Positions 1-5,655 of a stretch of 8,880 nucleotides of DNA are shown piece after piece. A program made the position numbers and the translations under genes. This DNA is from Anaerolineales bacterium UBA3082 (GTDB taxonomy: Bacteria; Chloroflexota; Anaerolineae; UBA7937): assembly GCA_002366595.1 (NCBI GenBank), contig DFBK01000093.1, positions 1 through 8,880 of the forward strand, written 5' to 3'. The notes below the pieces were generated by a model. That model was not told where the DNA came from. It made no database searches and worked only from the letters and a program-made list of their open reading frames with translations. The stretch's first letter is position 1. Each line of letters opens with the position of its first letter.

Positions 1-68
1 GTATCCTTCTGCCGCTGGGAGTAGCCGATGGCGCTCTTCACCCAGGTTATGCGCAACCTTTTAGCCAT
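1..68 (-). CDS. rpmD: Large-subunit ribosomal protein L30 (5' end only)
   Basis: The first 22 codons are present, and the gene runs off the left edge of the window. The translation begins MAKRLRITWVKSAIGYSQRQ. This matches the N-terminal strand and loop of bacterial L30 (K-x-T-x-V-K-S-x-I-G, then a basic Q-rich stretch). L30 is a small 50S protein of about 60 residues. The ATG at 68 shares one base with the TGA stop of rpsE (TGATG), so it is probably translated by coupling. The position directly after rpsE is the standard place for rpmD in spc operons, which supports the call despite the short length. Many bacteria lack L30; this one retains at least its start. Confidence 0.9.
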   Translation of the reverse strand, partial: MAKRLRITWVKSAIGYSQRQKD

Positions 69-571
69 CAGCCGCCTCTTGCCCAGTGAGGCGACACATC
101 TTCCTTCGATTTGCCCCTTCTTTTAGCCTCTTCTTCCACACTCTTCAGTTGCCGCAGCCCTTCGAGGGTGGCTTTTATCACATTAAGAATATTAGCGCTC
201 CCCAACGACTTGGAAAGGATATCCTTTATCCCCGCTGCCTCCACTACGGCCCGAACCCCTCCCCCAGCGATCACTCCCGTCCCCGGAGCAGCGGGCTTGA
301 GAAGGACCTTGGCCGCCCCGTATTTGGACAAGACCTGGTGAGGGATGGTCGTCCCCACCAGAGGCACCTCGATCATAGATCTCTTAGCCCTCTCGATCCC
401 CTTGCGGATCGCCTCGGGCACCCCGCGGGCTCGGCCAACGCCCACCCCTACCTGCCCTCGGTGGTCGCCCACTACCACCACGGCCCGAAAGCCGAAACGG
501 CGTCCTCCCTTCACCACCTTCGCCACACGAGTGATGTGGACTACCTTCTCTTCCAAAAGTTTCTCTTCCAC
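68..571 (-). CDS. rpsE: Small-subunit ribosomal protein S5
   Basis: S5 is a 30S protein of the body that helps decoding fidelity and forms part of the mRNA entry region. The 167-residue product has the N-terminal double-stranded-RNA-binding-like domain at about residues 8-75 (VVVGDHRGQVGVGVGRARGV). The C-terminal domain follows, with APGTGVIAGGGVRAVVEAAGI (about 95-115) and the terminal helix ATLEGLRQLKS. The start is GTG at 571, placed by AGGGGAG at 576-582, four bases upstream. It lies 11 nt after rplR, and its stop overlaps rpmD. The C-terminal tail, EDVSPHWARGG, is somewhat extended compared with the E. coli protein and contains a six-residue string that recurs in the unknown ORF at 8027-8443. 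Confidence 0.97.
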   Translation of the reverse strand: MEEKLLEEKVVHITRVAKVVKGGRRFGFRAVVVVGDHRGQVGVGVGRARGVPEAIRKGIERAKRSMIEVPLVGTTIPHQVLSKYGAAKVLLKPAAPGTGVIAGGGVRAVVEAAGIKDILSKSLGSANILNVIKATLEGLRQLKSVEEEAKRRGKSKEDVSPHWARGG

Positions 572-582
572 TAGGCTCCCCT

Positions 583-951
583 CTAGAACTCTAGGCCGGC
601 TTCCCGCGCCCCCTCCGCCAAGGAGCGGACCCTTCCATGGTACCTATAGCCGCCTCGATCGAAGACCACTCTTGTGACCCCTCGGGAGTTGGCCCGGCGA
701 GCCAAGGTCTCCCCTACCAACCTGGCCTGTTCCCTCTTCTTCAGGCCCTCGAGTTCGTTTTTTAGTTCCTTATCCAGAGTGGAGGCGGAGGCCAAGGTAT
801 GCCCTCGGGTATCGTCGATGATCTGGGCGTAGATATGGCGACCGCTCCTGAAGACGCTGAGGCGAGGATGCTCCTCTCTCCCCTCCACCTTCTTTCGCAC
901 CCGTCGGTGCCGCCGAAGACGAGCCTTCCTCTTGACCTCGCTTCTTTCCAT
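583..951 (-). CDS. rplR: Large-subunit ribosomal protein L18
   Basis: L18 binds 5S rRNA with L5 and L25 and anchors the central protuberance of the 50S subunit. The 122-residue product has a very basic N-terminus (KRKARLRRHRRVRKKVEG, about residues 7-24), the strand RLSVFRSGRHIYAQIIDD at about 30-47, and the hallmark C-terminus FDRGGYRYHGRVRSLAEGAR ending in EAGLEF (97-122). Length is typical for the family. The ATG at 951 overlaps the TAA stop of rplF by one base (TAATG), and the TAG stop lies 11 nt before rpsE. No oddities were seen. Confidence 0.98.
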   Translation of the reverse strand: MERSEVKRKARLRRHRRVRKKVEGREEHPRLSVFRSGRHIYAQIIDDTRGHTLASASTLDKELKNELEGLKKREQARLVGETLARRANSRGVTRVVFDRGGYRYHGRVRSLAEGAREAGLEF

Positions 952-1502
952 TAGAAGCCTCCGATCTTGCCCGCTTTCCCAGCCTTACGCCGCACCTGCT
1001 CGCCCACATACCGGATCCCTTTCCCCTTGTAGGGCTCTGGCTTTCTGACCGTCCTGATCTGGGCTGCAATCTGGCCCACCAACTCCTTGTCTACCCCCTC
1101 CACAGCGATCCGCTTTGCCCCCCTACCTACGGTGATGGTTATCCCTTCTGGGGGGACTATCTCCACAGGATGCGAATAGCCTACATTGAGGACCATTTTT
1201 TTGCCCTGTATCTCGGCCCGATAGCCGACCCCCACGATCTCCAGTTCCTTGCGGAAACCCTCGCTCACCCCTTGAACCATGTTGGCTAGAAGGGCTCGGG
1301 TAAGGCCATGTAGGGAGCGATGCTCGCGGTTATCTGTGGGCCGGCGAACGACGATCTGCCCCTCTTCCAAGGAGATGGTCATGTCGGGGTGGAAGAGACG
1401 AGTGAGTTCCCCCTTGGGCCCCCTGACTTTGACCCGGCCATCTTCGATCTCCACCTGGACGCCGGCTGGCACCTCGATGGGCATACGCCCTATCCTAGAC
1501 AT
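951..1502 (-). CDS. rplF: Large-subunit ribosomal protein L6
   Basis: L6 is a 50S protein near the GTPase-associated centre and the sarcin-ricin loop. The 183-residue product opens with MSRIGRMPIEVPAGVQVEI, the standard L6 start. It has two tandem alpha/beta domains joined near residues 80-90, where it reads EGFRKELEIVGVGYRAEIQG. The family signature KPEPYKGKGIRYVGEQVRRK lies at about residues 154-173. The ATG at 1502 follows the rpsH stop by 8 nt, and GAGGT just upstream serves as the ribosome-binding site. Its stop overlaps the rplR start. Length is normal and no defects were seen. Confidence 0.98.
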   Translation of the reverse strand: MSRIGRMPIEVPAGVQVEIEDGRVKVRGPKGELTRLFHPDMTISLEEGQIVVRRPTDNREHRSLHGLTRALLANMVQGVSEGFRKELEIVGVGYRAEIQGKKMVLNVGYSHPVEIVPPEGITITVGRGAKRIAVEGVDKELVGQIAAQIRTVRKPEPYKGKGIRYVGEQVRRKAGKAGKIGGF

Positions 1503-1510
1503 CTACTACC

Positions 1511-1906
1511 TCACCAGATATAACATAAGACCTCGCCGCCTGCCCCCAACCGTCGCGCTTCTTGGTCGGTCATCACCCCCCGGGAGGTGGAGAGGATAGC
1601 GACCCCCATGCCACTCAGCACCCGAGGGACCTTGTCCGCCTTAGCGTAGATCCGGCAACCCGGCTTAGAGACCCTTTTCAGCCCCGTGAGCACCGGCTCC
1701 TTATCCTCGGTATATTTTAACCAGACCCTTATTACAGGCTGGGGCTTATCCTTGGTCACCTCGAACCTCTCGATGTACCCCTCCTCCTGGAGGATCTTCG
1801 CCAGGGCGATCTTCATCTTGGAAGCAGGCACCAAGACCCACTCATGTCGAGCGGTGATACCGTTCCGTATACGGGTTAACATATCAGCGATAGGATCAGT
1901 ACTCAT
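1511..1906 (-). CDS. rpsH: Small-subunit ribosomal protein S8
   Basis: S8 is a primary 16S rRNA binder in the central domain of the 30S subunit and in E. coli is the spc-operon repressor. The 131-residue product has the N-terminal signature TDPIADMLTRIRNGI. It also has the C-terminal RNA-binding signature STSRGVMTDQEARRLGAGGE, ending LCYIW (about residues 106-131). The start is the ATG at 1906, preceded by AGGGAG in the 18-nt gap after rpsN. I did not find an obvious S8 target mimic in the rplX-rplE junction, where E. coli has it. Autoregulation of that type therefore cannot be claimed here. Confidence 0.98.
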   Translation of the reverse strand: MSTDPIADMLTRIRNGITARHEWVLVPASKMKIALAKILQEEGYIERFEVTKDKPQPVIRVWLKYTEDKEPVLTGLKRVSKPGCRIYAKADKVPRVLSGMGVAILSTSRGVMTDQEARRLGAGGEVLCYIW

Positions 1907-1924
1907 ATGATGGCTCCCTACATT

Positions 1925-2107
1925 TTACCAACTTGACTTAACCACCCCTGGGATTTTCCCCTCCAGGGCCAAACGACGGAAGCAGATGCGACAGAGGTTA
2001 AAACGACGCATATAACCCCGAGGCCGCCCGCAGATCATACAGCGGTTCCTCACTTGAACCTTATACTTTCTCTTCTTCTCCCTGGCGATCATCGACTTCT
2101 TAGCCAC
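1925..2107 (-). CDS. rpsN: Small-subunit ribosomal protein S14, type Z (zinc-binding)
   Basis: S14 sits in the 30S head and is needed for late assembly. This is the short 60-residue zinc form, with Cys23-x2-Cys26 (CMIC) and Cys39-x2-Cys42 (CRIC) around a GRPRGYMRRFN linker, and a C-terminus GKIPGVVKSSW. The zinc-free paralogue found in many bacteria is about 100 residues long and lacks these cysteines. The start is GTG at 2107 (GTG-GCT-AAG-AAG, giving MAKKS), chosen because a purine-rich GGGAGA at 2113-2118 lies immediately upstream. It lies 15 nt after rplE and 18 nt before rpsH. The gene name rpsZ or rpsN1 is sometimes used for this type. Confidence 0.97.
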   Translation of the reverse strand: MAKKSMIAREKKRKYKVQVRNRCMICGRPRGYMRRFNLCRICFRRLALEGKIPGVVKSSW

Positions 2108-2122
2108 AGATCTCTCCCCCCG

Positions 2123-2677
2123 CTATGGACGTTTGAAGGGCATCCCCAAGAGCCTTAAAAGTTCCCTGCCCTCCTCATCGGTCTTAGCCGTGGTGACGAT
2201 GGTGATCTCCATCCCCCGCACCTTATCTATGGAATCATAATCTATCTCCGGCCAGACCAACTGTTCCTCCAGACCCAAGGTGTAGTTCCCCCGCCCATCA
2301 AAGGAATCGGGCGAGACCCCTCGGAAGTCCCTCTGGCGAGCAAGGGCCACATTGCAAAGGCGGTCTAGAAAATCGTACATCCGGTTACCCCGTACCGTGG
2401 CTTTCAGCCCGATGGGGTGCCCAGCCCTCAACTTGAAGCTAGCGATCGACTTCTTGGCCCGGGTTATGACCGGCCTCTGACCGGTGATGGTAGCGATATC
2501 TTGGGAAGCGGAGTCCAGCGCTTTAGCATCGTCCTTTCCCTCTCCCAAGCCGATATTGACTACGATCTTCTCCAGGCGGGGCGCCTCCATCACATTCCGG
2601 TAGCCGAAACGCTTCATCAGAGCGGGAACGATCTCCTCTCTATACCTCTTCTTCAACCTAGGTACGATCTCTGCCAT
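2123..2677 (-). CDS. rplE: Large-subunit ribosomal protein L5
   Basis: L5 binds 5S rRNA, contacts P-site tRNA, and forms part of the central protuberance and the inter-subunit bridge. I place the start at the ATG at 2677 (MAEIVPRLKKRYREEIVPAL), giving 184 residues, typical for L5. An in-frame GTG at 2701 would add eight residues, but that extension lies inside rplX and has no family precedent that I know of. Recognisable segments are RLEKIVVNIGLGEGKDDAK (about 34-52) and GQRPVITRAKKSIASFKLRA (about 66-85), followed by GHPIGLKATVRG. The start lies two bases after the rplX TGA. No strong Shine-Dalgarno is evident, so translation is probably coupled to rplX. Confidence 0.97.
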   Translation of the reverse strand: MAEIVPRLKKRYREEIVPALMKRFGYRNVMEAPRLEKIVVNIGLGEGKDDAKALDSASQDIATITGQRPVITRAKKSIASFKLRAGHPIGLKATVRGNRMYDFLDRLCNVALARQRDFRGVSPDSFDGRGNYTLGLEEQLVWPEIDYDSIDKVRGMEITIVTTAKTDEEGRELLRLLGMPFKRP

Positions 2678-2679
2678 CT

Positions 2680-2997
2680 TCAATCGATAGGCTCTCCACA
2701 CTTCTTACAGAGCCGGGACTTCTTCCCCTCCCCATCGATCTGGAACGCTACCTTGGTCCTTTGGTTGCAACGAGGGCAGACCAGGGCCACATTGGAGAGG
2801 CGCAGGGGGGCTTCGAACTCTATGATCCCCGCCTGGGTGCGCACCCGACCGGTAGGCCTTTGGTGGCGTTTCACTAGATTGATGCCCGAGACCACCACCC
2901 GCCCTTCCTTAGGGAGTACGATCCGTACCGCGCCCCTCTCCCCTCGGAACTCTCCGGTGACGACCTCTACCGTATCTCCCTTCTTGATACGATTCAT
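2680..2997 (-). CDS. rplX: Large-subunit ribosomal protein L24 with zinc-ribbon C-terminus
   Basis: L24 initiates 50S assembly by binding the 5' region of 23S rRNA. The 105-residue product starts MNRIKKGDTVEVVTGEFRGE, which is the KOW motif (about residues 5-32). It continues with VSGINLVKRHQRPTG, a conserved L24 segment. The C-terminus carries two Cys-x2-Cys pairs, CPRC at 74-77 and CKKC at 97-100, followed by GEPID. That is a zinc ribbon present in many, but not all, bacterial L24 proteins and absent from E. coli L24. The ATG at 2997 directly abuts the TAG stop of rplN (TAGATG). Two bases separate its stop from the rplE start. Confidence 0.98.
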   Translation of the reverse strand: MNRIKKGDTVEVVTGEFRGERGAVRIVLPKEGRVVVSGINLVKRHQRPTGRVRTQAGIIEFEAPLRLSNVALVCPRCNQRTKVAFQIDGEGKKSRLCKKCGEPID

Positions 2998-3366
2998 CTA
3001 TAAGACCTCCGGCGCGAGAGAGACTATCTTCATAAAACCCTTATCCCGCAACTCCCTGGCTACGGGCCCGAAGATGCGGGTCCCCCGAGGGTTCTTATGT
3101 TCGTCTACCAACACGGCCGCGTTCTCGTCGAACTTTATATGAGAACCGTCAGGGCGTCCATACTCCTTGGCTGTGCGGACGATAACCGCCTTCACCACAT
3201 CGCCCTTCCGAACAGAGCCGGAGGGGATAGCCTGTTTCACCGTGGCCACGATGATATCCCCTACGCCTCCATACCGTCTCCTGGAGCCGCCTAGAACTCT
3301 GATGCACAGGATCTCTCGGGCACCGGTGTTATCGGCCACCTTGAGTCTGCTCTCCTGCTGGATCAC
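2998..3366 (-). CDS. rplN: Large-subunit ribosomal protein L14
   Basis: L14 forms an inter-subunit bridge with 16S rRNA and is the target of the silencing factor RsfS. I place the start at the GTG at 3366, giving MIQQESRLKVADNTGAREIL and exactly 122 residues, the usual length. The purine-rich AGGAGAGGGAG at 3371-3381 sits four bases upstream. An in-frame TTG at 3393 would add nine residues not expected in the family. Other signatures are VIVRTAKEYGRPDGSHIKFD (about 61-80) and the C-terminus FMKIVSLAPEVL. L14 is the classical first gene of the spc operon. It is preceded by a 57-nt gap, one of the widest in the window. Confidence 0.98.
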   Translation of the reverse strand: MIQQESRLKVADNTGAREILCIRVLGGSRRRYGGVGDIIVATVKQAIPSGSVRKGDVVKAVIVRTAKEYGRPDGSHIKFDENAAVLVDEHKNPRGTRIFGPVARELRDKGFMKIVSLAPEVL

Positions 3367-3370
3367 CCCG

Positions 3371-3381
3371 CTCCCTCTCCT
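3371..3381 (-). promoter_or_regulatory. Ribosome-binding site that fixes the rplN GTG start
   Basis: On the minus strand the sequence reads AGGAGAGGGAG, ending four bases before GTG at 3366. It supports the GTG start over the upstream in-frame TTG at 3393, which has no comparable purine tract in front of it. Confidence 0.75.
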
Positions 3382-3399
3382 GATACCGATCAACTTGAC

Positions 3400-3413
3400 A
3401 GGGGGTTTCCCCT
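3400..3413 (-). other. Short GC hairpin in the rpsQ-rplN gap
   Basis: On the minus strand AGGGG-AAAC-CCCCT can form a five-base-pair stem with a four-base loop. It sits in the 57-nt space after the rpsQ stop and before the rplN ribosome-binding site, which is the classical boundary between the S10 and spc operons. No U-run follows, so it is not a convincing intrinsic terminator. It could be a processing or pausing element, or chance. Confidence 0.35.
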
Positions 3414-3423
3414 CCCCGCCAGG

Positions 3424-3669
3424 TCACTCCTTTAAGATCTCCTCCACCACCCACCGCTTCTCACGGCTCAAAGGGCGGCTCTCCTTGATGCGTACCATAT
3501 CCCCTACTCGGCAGGCGTTTGTGGCATCGTGAGCCTTAAACCGCTTCCTCACCCTCATCGTCTTCTTGTATAGAGGGTGTCGACGTAGCCTCTCCACCTC
3601 CACTACCACCGTCTTATCCATCTTATCGCTTACTACGCGACCGACCATACTCCTCTTCTGCCCCCTCAT
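3424..3669 (-). CDS. rpsQ: Small-subunit ribosomal protein S17
   Basis: S17 is a primary 16S rRNA-binding protein of the 30S body with an OB fold. The 81-residue product contains VGRVVSDKMDKTVVVEVERL (about residues 9-28), HPLYKKTMRVRKRFKAHD, and VGDMVRIKESRPLSREKRW, all classical S17 segments. The ATG at 3669 overlaps the rpmC stop by four bases (ATGA) and is preceded by a GGAGGAAG Shine-Dalgarno in the end of rpmC. It is the last gene of the canonical S10 cluster and is followed by the 57-nt gap before rplN. Confidence 0.98.
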   Translation of the reverse strand: MRGQKRSMVGRVVSDKMDKTVVVEVERLRRHPLYKKTMRVRKRFKAHDATNACRVGDMVRIKESRPLSREKRWVVEEILKE

Positions 3670-3875
3670 GCTTCCTCCTCGGAGCCGAAAGGTTCCCTCT
3701 CTCTCAAGATGGTCTTGACGCGAGCGATATCTCTCTTTACCTGGGTCAAGCGGTTATGATCACTCAACTGTTTGGTCGCCAACTGGAAGCGGAGGTTGAA
3801 CGCCTCCTCCCTTAACCGTTCCAACTCCCGCTCCAACTCTTCAATGGTGAGAGCGCGCATCTCGCTAGCCTTCAC
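3666..3875 (-). CDS. rpmC: Large-subunit ribosomal protein L29
   Basis: L29 is a small helical 50S protein beside the exit tunnel, contributing to the docking site for trigger factor and SRP. I place the start at the GTG at 3875, giving MKASEMRALTIEELERELER and 69 residues, typical for L29. GAGGTGA at 3880-3886 lies four bases before that GTG. An in-frame TTG at 3893 would add six residues and lies inside rplP without family support. The core motif LREEAFNLRFQLATKQLSDH (about residues 21-40), followed by a second helix with RDIARVKTILRER, confirms the family. It starts four bases after the rplP stop and overlaps rpsQ by four bases. Confidence 0.96.
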   Translation of the reverse strand: MKASEMRALTIEELERELERLREEAFNLRFQLATKQLSDHNRLTQVKRDIARVKTILREREPFGSEEEA

Positions 3876-3879
3876 TTGG

Positions 3880-3886
3880 TCACCTC
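3880..3886 (-). promoter_or_regulatory. Ribosome-binding site that fixes the rpmC GTG start
   Basis: GAGGTGA on the minus strand ends four bases before GTG at 3875 and contains the TGA stop of rplP. Termination of rplP therefore happens on the rpmC ribosome-binding site, suggesting coupled re-initiation. Confidence 0.75.
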
Positions 3887-4308
3887 GATCCAAAGAGTGA
3901 ATCCGCCTTAGCGATAAACTGGGTCTTCATGGGGAGTTTATGGGAAGCGAGACGCATCGCCTCTCGGGCCGATTCCTCTCGCACTCCGGCGATCTCCAGG
4001 AGTATCCTCCCCGGCTTCACCACAGCCACCCAGTGATCTACGCTTCCCTTCCCACTCCCCATCCTGGTCTCCGCCGGCTTCTTGGTAACCGGCTTGTCAG
4101 GGAAGACGCGGATCCAAAGCTTTCCCCCCCGCCTGACGTAACGGACGACAGCCCTTCGAGCCGCCTCGATCTGGCGACTGGTCACCCAGGAGGACTCCAA
4201 AGCCTGTAAACCGTACTCCCCAAAGTTGATCTGGTTGCCTCGAGAGGCCTTGCCCTTCCGTCTCCCCCGATGGGCTTTTCTATACTTGACCCGCTTGGGC
4301 ATCAACAT
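3880..4308 (-). CDS. rplP: Large-subunit ribosomal protein L16
   Basis: L16 contacts A-site tRNA near the peptidyl-transferase centre and is required for late 50S assembly. The 142-residue product begins MLMPKRVKYRKAHRGRRKGK, the usual bacterial start. It has the body RGGKLWIRVFPDKPVTKKPA followed by ETRMGSGKGSVDHWVAVVKP (about residues 60-99). The arginine before MGSGKG is near the position hydroxylated in E. coli L16; modification here is not inferable. The ATG at 4308 lies two bases after the rpsC TAG, with GGGAG a few bases upstream. Its stop is four bases before rpmC. Confidence 0.98.
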   Translation of the reverse strand: MLMPKRVKYRKAHRGRRKGKASRGNQINFGEYGLQALESSWVTSRQIEAARRAVVRYVRRGGKLWIRVFPDKPVTKKPAETRMGSGKGSVDHWVAVVKPGRILLEIAGVREESAREAMRLASHKLPMKTQFIAKADSLFGSR

Positions 4309-4310
4309 GG

Positions 4311-4961
4311 CTATGGCTCCCTACGCGGGGCTTCAGGTAGCACCTCGCCCTTGTAGACCCAGACTTTGATCCCTATCCTTCCCAAGGTAGTGAGTGCCTC
4401 ATCTTGAGCGTAATCGATGTCGGCCCTTATGGTGTGCAGAGGGACCCGCCCCTCCATCACCCACTCGCGACGGGCCATCTCCGCGCCCGATAGCCGGCCG
4501 CCACAGGCTATCTTTATCCCCTCCACCCCCAGCCGCATAGCCCGACCCATCGCCTGCTTCATAGCCCTCTTGTGGGAGATCCTCTTTGAGAGTTGAGCCG
4601 CCAGGCCCTCAGCGATGAGATGGGCATCGATCTCTGGATGCTCCACCTCCTGGACTTCGATGCGGATCCTTTTACCCGTCAACTCCTCCAGTTGACGACG
4701 AAGGGCGTTGACAGTAGTCCCTTTGCGGCCGATCACGATACCCGGCCTAGCCGTGTGAATGGTCAGCGAGACCTGATTGGGGAAGCGCTCGATCTCTATT
4801 TTGGAGATACCAGCCCTCGACAACCCCTCCCGAATCAGCGCCCGTATAGCCAGATCCTCCTTCAGGAGAGCAGCATATTCTCGCCCCTCGGCGTACCATC
4901 GGGCTTTCCAATCTTTGATGATCCCCAGCCTAAACCCTTCCGGATGAACCTTGCGGCCCAA
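4311..4961 (-). CDS. rpsC: Small-subunit ribosomal protein S3 (TTG start)
   Basis: S3 lies at the mRNA entry tunnel of the 30S head and has helicase-related activity with S4 and S5. The 216-residue product begins GRKVHPEGFRLGIIKDWKAR, the standard S3 opening. It has the type II KH domain with the GRKG loop at residues 78-81 (RPGIVIGRKGTTVNALRRQL). The C-terminal domain contains MRLGVEGIKIACGGRLSGAE and ends with KVWVYKGEVLP. The codon at the expected initiator position is TTG (4961), not ATG or GTG. An exceptionally strong AAGGAGGGG at 4964-4972 lies just upstream in an 18-nt gap after rplV, compensating for the weak start codon. Confidence 0.97.
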   Translation of the reverse strand: MGRKVHPEGFRLGIIKDWKARWYAEGREYAALLKEDLAIRALIREGLSRAGISKIEIERFPNQVSLTIHTARPGIVIGRKGTTVNALRRQLEELTGKRIRIEVQEVEHPEIDAHLIAEGLAAQLSKRISHKRAMKQAMGRAMRLGVEGIKIACGGRLSGAEMARREWVMEGRVPLHTIRADIDYAQDEALTTLGRIGIKVWVYKGEVLPEAPRREP

Positions 4962-4963
4962 AA

Positions 4964-4972
4964 CCCCTCCTT
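4964..4972 (-). promoter_or_regulatory. Strong ribosome-binding site for the rpsC TTG start
   Basis: AAGGAGGGG on the minus strand, with GGAGG ending about four bases before TTG at 4961. It is close to a perfect anti-Shine-Dalgarno complement. With no alternative ATG or GTG nearby that would keep the conserved S3 N-terminus, it decides the TTG start. Confidence 0.8.
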
Positions 4973-4979
4973 CCCTGAC

Positions 4980-5321
4980 CTATTCCCACTCGCTGACCAC
5001 TACGGTGATGTGAGCGGAGCGTTTCAAGATCGGCTTCGCCCGTCCCCGAGGCCCTGCCCGAAACCTCTTCAAGCGAGGGCCATCGTCGGCTGTGATCCGA
5101 GCGATGTACAATTCATCGGCGGAAAGGCCGTGCACATCCTCCACATTCGCCGCTGCCGACTTGATAGCCTTGGCCACCGGCCTAGCCGCTCCTTGAGGCA
5201 GAAATTTGAGATAGGTTAAAGCCTCGTTCACCCCCTGACCACGAACCATATCCGCCACTCGCCTCACCTTCCGGGGAGAGATGTGAACATATTTTATCAC
5301 CGCCCTGGCCTCGATCCCCAT
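4980..5321 (-). CDS. rplV: Large-subunit ribosomal protein L22
   Basis: L22 lines the nascent-peptide exit tunnel with its long beta hairpin and is where macrolide-resistance changes arise in other bacteria. The 113-residue product has VIKYVHISPRKVRRVADMVR (about 8-27), LPQGAARPVAKAIKSAAANV (about 41-60), and the C-terminal hairpin GPRLKRFRAGPRGRAKPILK followed by RSAHITVVVSE (81-111). Length is typical. The ATG at 5321 directly follows the TAG stop of rpsS with no spacer (TAGATG). Eighteen bases separate its stop from rpsC. Confidence 0.98.
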   Translation of the reverse strand: MGIEARAVIKYVHISPRKVRRVADMVRGQGVNEALTYLKFLPQGAARPVAKAIKSAAANVEDVHGLSADELYIARITADDGPRLKRFRAGPRGRAKPILKRSAHITVVVSEWE

Positions 5322-5618
5322 CTACATCCTCTTTCCGATGCGAGTGGACCTCTCTCGAGAGGTGTGTCCGTGGCCCCGGAAAGTCCTGGTAGGGGCGAAC
5401 TCCCCCAACTTATGCCCCACCATGTTTTCAGTGATGTAGATAGGCACATGACGACGCCCATCGTGGACGGCGATAGTGTGTCCCACCATCTGAGGAAAAA
5501 TGGTAGAGGCTCGAGACCAGGTCTTTATCACCCGCTTATCTCCCGAAGCGTTCATGGCTTCGATCCTTTTCAGTAGTTTAGGATCCACATACGGTCCCTT
5601 CTTCAGCGAGCGAGCCAT
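5322..5618 (-). CDS. rpsS: Small-subunit ribosomal protein S19
   Basis: S19 forms a complex with S13 in the 30S head and contacts A-site tRNA and bridge elements. I place the start at ATG 5618, giving MARSLKKGPYVDPKLLKRIE and 98 residues. An upstream in-frame ATG at 5633 would add MMEGS, but those bases contain the GGAGGG ribosome-binding site (5623-5628), four bases before the chosen start. Family motifs are KTWSRASTIFPQMVGHTIAV (about 33-52) and NMVGHKLGEFAPTRTFRGHG (about 65-84). It follows rplB after a 37-nt gap that can fold into a short hairpin, and it abuts rplV. Confidence 0.98.
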   Translation of the reverse strand: MARSLKKGPYVDPKLLKRIEAMNASGDKRVIKTWSRASTIFPQMVGHTIAVHDGRRHVPIYITENMVGHKLGEFAPTRTFRGHGHTSRERSTRIGKRM

Positions 5619-5622
5619 GCTA

Positions 5623-5628
5623 CCCTCC
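5623..5628 (-). promoter_or_regulatory. Ribosome-binding site that fixes the rpsS start
   Basis: GGAGGG on the minus strand, four bases before ATG 5618. Its position inside the longer reading frame argues for the shorter S19 starting MARSLKKGPY. Confidence 0.75.
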
Positions 5629-5634
5629 ATCACT

Positions 5635-5654
5635 ATCGGCTAACCGAGGCCGAC
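5635..5654 (-). other. Short hairpin just after rplB
   Basis: On the minus strand GTCGGC pairs with GCCGAT (five Watson-Crick pairs plus one G-U) around an eight-base loop. It lies between the rplB stop and the rpsS ribosome-binding site. No U-tract follows, so it is not a standard terminator. It could be an mRNA processing or stability element, or it could be chance. Confidence 0.3.
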
Positions 5655-5655
5655 T

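Noticed and set aside
2640..2701. S8-type autoregulatory site near the rplE start
   Set aside because: E. coli has one there, but here rplX and rplE are separated by only two bases, and I could not draw a convincing S8 target helix by eye.
2417..3142. Long plus-strand open frame (241 codons) across rplE, rplX and rplN
   Set aside because: It lies entirely antisense to three well-conserved ribosomal genes, and its translation resembles no family I know. It is a shadow of the GC-biased coding on the other strand.
4593..5219. Plus-strand open frame of 208 codons opposite rpsC and rplV
   Set aside because: It is antisense to two confident genes with no independent start signal or recognisable domain. 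Treated as a shadow.
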